Source: Leyella stercorea | Lineage (GTDB): Bacteria > Bacteroidota > Bacteroidia > Bacteroidales > Bacteroidaceae | DNA length: 7,883 bases | Assembly (NCBI RefSeq): GCF_019052365.1 | Contig: NZ_JAHQUY010000094.1 | Coordinates: 1 to 7,883 of the forward strand | Direction: 5' to 3' | In this document: positions 6,558 through 7,883 of the stretch, one piece after another | Layout of the letters: each line of letters opens with the position of its first letter | Numbering within the stretch: the first letter of the stretch is position 1 | Program-made: the position numbers and the translations under genes | Notes under the pieces: generated by a model | The model's input: the letters and a program-made list of their open reading frames with translations, nothing else | The model's database searches: none | What the model was told of the DNA's origin: nothing

Positions 6558-7598
6558 ATGTTTCATCTTTCAGAATTTATGTTTTTGGGCGGCTTCATAG
6601 TCTTTATAGCCGCCATTCTCGTGCTCGACATGCTCGTGATAGACAAGAAAGCACACGAGGTGTCGATACGTGAGGCAGGCACATGGACTGCCGTTTGGAT
6701 AACACTCGCACTCGCCTTCTCGGCTTTTCTTTGGTTCAAGGGCGACATGGTGCACGGCATAAGCAGCTTTGCCGACCTTAAAGCCGTGGCGTCGGCGTAC
6801 GCTCCGCACCTGAAGCTCGACCCATCGGACTTTGAGGCGAGTCTGCAGCAGTATCGCCATTATATGACGGTGAGCTATATCTCGGGATACCTTATAGAAA
6901 AGACGCTGTCGGTAGACAACCTGTTCGTGATGATGATGATATTCACGGCGTTCGGCGTGGGCAAGAACGAGTATCAACACGTGCTCAACTGGGGCATCCT
7001 CGGCGCAATAGTGCTGCGCTTCGTGTTCATCTTCCTCGGCGCAGCCATAATCAGTCGCTTCGACTGGGTGCTGCTGGTGTTCGGTGGCGTACTTATATAT
7101 AGTGGTGTGAAGATGTACCTCGACCGCAACAAGAAGGAGGAGATGGACGTGCAGAAGAATCCTATCGTGCGACTGCTCGCGAAGACCGGACGCATACACA
7201 CACAGTTTGAGGGCGACCGCTTCTTCATACGCAAGGCAGGCCGTCTGCTCTTCACCCCGCTCTTCGTGACGGTGCTCGTGATAGAGTTCAGCGACTTGAT
7301 ATTCGCGTTCGACAGCATTCCGGCTGTGTTCTCGGTGTCGCTCGACCCGTATGTGGTGTTCTTCTCTAACATCTTCGCCATCCTCGGCTTGCGTGCTATG
7401 TTCTTCCTCCTGGCAGCCATCGCCGACCGCTTCCGCTATCTGAAGACCGGCGTATGCGTACTGCTGCTCTTCATCGGTGTGAAGATGCTCATTCACGAGT
7501 GGGTGGAGATTGACGCCGTGGCTTCGCTCTGCATCATCCTCGCTGTGCTCGTAGTGAGCATAGGCGCATCGCTGCTGCCGCAGCGCAAGAAGGCGTAA
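6558..7598 (+). CDS. TerC/Alx-family integral membrane protein, probable metal-ion (Mn) transporter
   Basis: 346 aa with about nine hydrophobic segments: near 8-28, 42-60, 106-132, 143-165, 169-187, 231-258, 266-287, 296-312 and 318-339. Family signatures are SGYLIEKTLSVDNLFV (109-124; Glu114, Asp120, Asn121) and VIEFSDLIFAFDSIPAVF (241-258; Glu243, Asp246, Asp252), whose buried acidic residues are thought to handle the ion. LGAIVLR, FDWVLLVFGG, SGVKMYL, FFIRKAG, ILGLRAMFFLLA and IGVKML all match my memory of E. coli Alx, a manganese exporter, so this is closer to Alx than to short TerC proteins. The loop between the second and third segments (61-105) appears about 25-30 residues longer than in Alx. 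The start is set by the promoter just upstream; Met8 is a weaker alternative. The gene appears monocistronic and divergent from gyrA. The substrate is inferred from the family. Confidence 0.93.
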   Translation: MFHLSEFMFLGGFIVFIAAILVLDMLVIDKKAHEVSIREAGTWTAVWITLALAFSAFLWFKGDMVHGISSFADLKAVASAYAPHLKLDPSDFEASLQQYRHYMTVSYISGYLIEKTLSVDNLFVMMMIFTAFGVGKNEYQHVLNWGILGAIVLRFVFIFLGAAIISRFDWVLLVFGGVLIYSGVKMYLDRNKKEEMDVQKNPIVRLLAKTGRIHTQFEGDRFFIRKAGRLLFTPLFVTVLVIEFSDLIFAFDSIPAVFSVSLDPYVVFFSNIFAILGLRAMFFLLAAIADRFRYLKTGVCVLLLFIGVKMLIHEWVEIDAVASLCIILAVLVVSIGASLLPQRKKA

Positions 7599-7659
7599 GA
7601 AAAAAAAGATACTATCAATGTATAGCATGTCAAAACCCAATTAATGCGGGCTGTGCCAT

Positions 7660-7711
7660 GCTGGTAGATGGCTGGTAGATGACTGGTAGATAAAACTGCC
7701 ATCTACCAGCC
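7660..7711 (+). repeat. Three 11-bp direct repeats with one inverted partner; possible terminator
   Basis: CTGGTAGATG or a variant starts at 7661, 7672 and 7683, in exact 11-bp steps. One inverted copy, GCCATCTACCAGCC, lies at 7698-7711. The first copy can pair over 13 bp (7660-7672 with 7698-7710), the second over 12 bp (7670-7681 with 7700-7711) and the third over 9 bp (7683-7691 with 7701-7709), with shrinking loops. Only three T follow, so terminator strength is doubtful. Its place 62 nt after the terC-like stop fits a transcript end. Confidence 0.75.
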
Positions 7712-7728
7712 TTTAACATATTAGCCTA

Positions 7729-7738
7729 CAACGCGTTG
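7729..7738. other. 10-bp perfect palindrome CAACGCGTTG
   Basis: CAACGCGTTG reads the same on both strands. It stands alone in the non-coding stretch after the terC-like gene and could be a binding site for a dimeric protein or chance. Apart from it and the possible IS edge, I see nothing else in 7712-7836, which is A/T-rich. Confidence 0.3.
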
Positions 7739-7836
7739 CAAGCCTGCTGGAAGATATGGTACATTTTTGTATAAATTGATTTTTACATATACTCATACGA
7801 TTTATATCGCTTTCTATTCAATAGTTTTTAACACTA

Positions 7837-7883
7837 CTGTCCCGTTAAAGTGGACTAATCGCTCTTTGAATTAATTGAAATAC
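7837..7883. mobile_element. Possible edge of an insertion sequence, cut by the window end
   Basis: CTGTCCCGTTAAAGTGGAC (7837-7855) differs in texture from the A/T-rich stretch before it and looks to me like a terminal inverted repeat of Bacteroidota insertion sequences. No transposase reading frame is inside the window and the other end is not visible, so this rests on general resemblance only. Confidence 0.22.

Noticed and set aside
6570..7640. 356-codon minus-strand frame opposite the terC-like gene
   Set aside because: Antisense shadow, rich in His/Glu from complementing hydrophobic codons; the plus-strand TerC/Alx signatures are decisive.

Overview
The window looks like chromosome of a Bacteroidota member, most likely Prevotella or a close relative. 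Three things point there. The gyrase A sequence is of the Bacteroidota type. One promoter fits the Bacteroidota sigma-ABfr pattern (TTG, 20 nt, TAnnTTTG). No gene start carries a clear Shine-Dalgarno sequence. The genus is an inference.

Layout. Positions 1-960 hold no believable gene. This is a repeat island in two parts. The first (1-617) is an array of a 9-nt unit that runs as CGGATTnnn on the left and as its reverse complement on the right. The orientation flips at a perfect 30-bp inverted repeat centred near 283. The second (646-959) is a pair of diverged cassettes about 150 bp long, made of nested hairpins and 20-bp tandem repeats. Positions 981-1043 form a very strong intrinsic terminator for the leftward genes. 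Three genes follow on the minus strand, read right to left: gyrA (6195-3625), an exported TPR protein (3604-2429) and a diverged exported TPR paralogue (2327-1122). They probably form one transcription unit. A 14-bp hairpin that works only as minus-strand RNA sits between the two TPR genes.

The divergent intergenic region 6196-6557 separates gyrA from a rightward TerC/Alx-family membrane protein gene (6558-7598). It carries a 98-nt stretch with no G on the plus strand, built on an 8-nt repeat, and a good promoter for the terC-like gene. Downstream, 7599-7883 holds three 11-bp direct repeats that can each pair with one inverted copy. The last ~47 bases may be the edge of an insertion sequence.

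The genes are housekeeping (DNA topology), envelope or periplasmic scaffold-type proteins of unknown role, and a probable metal-ion transporter. No defence system, CRISPR array, tRNA, rRNA or intact mobile element was found. The most unusual content is non-coding: the mirror-image repeat array and two unrelated loci where several tandem copies compete for one inverted partner.
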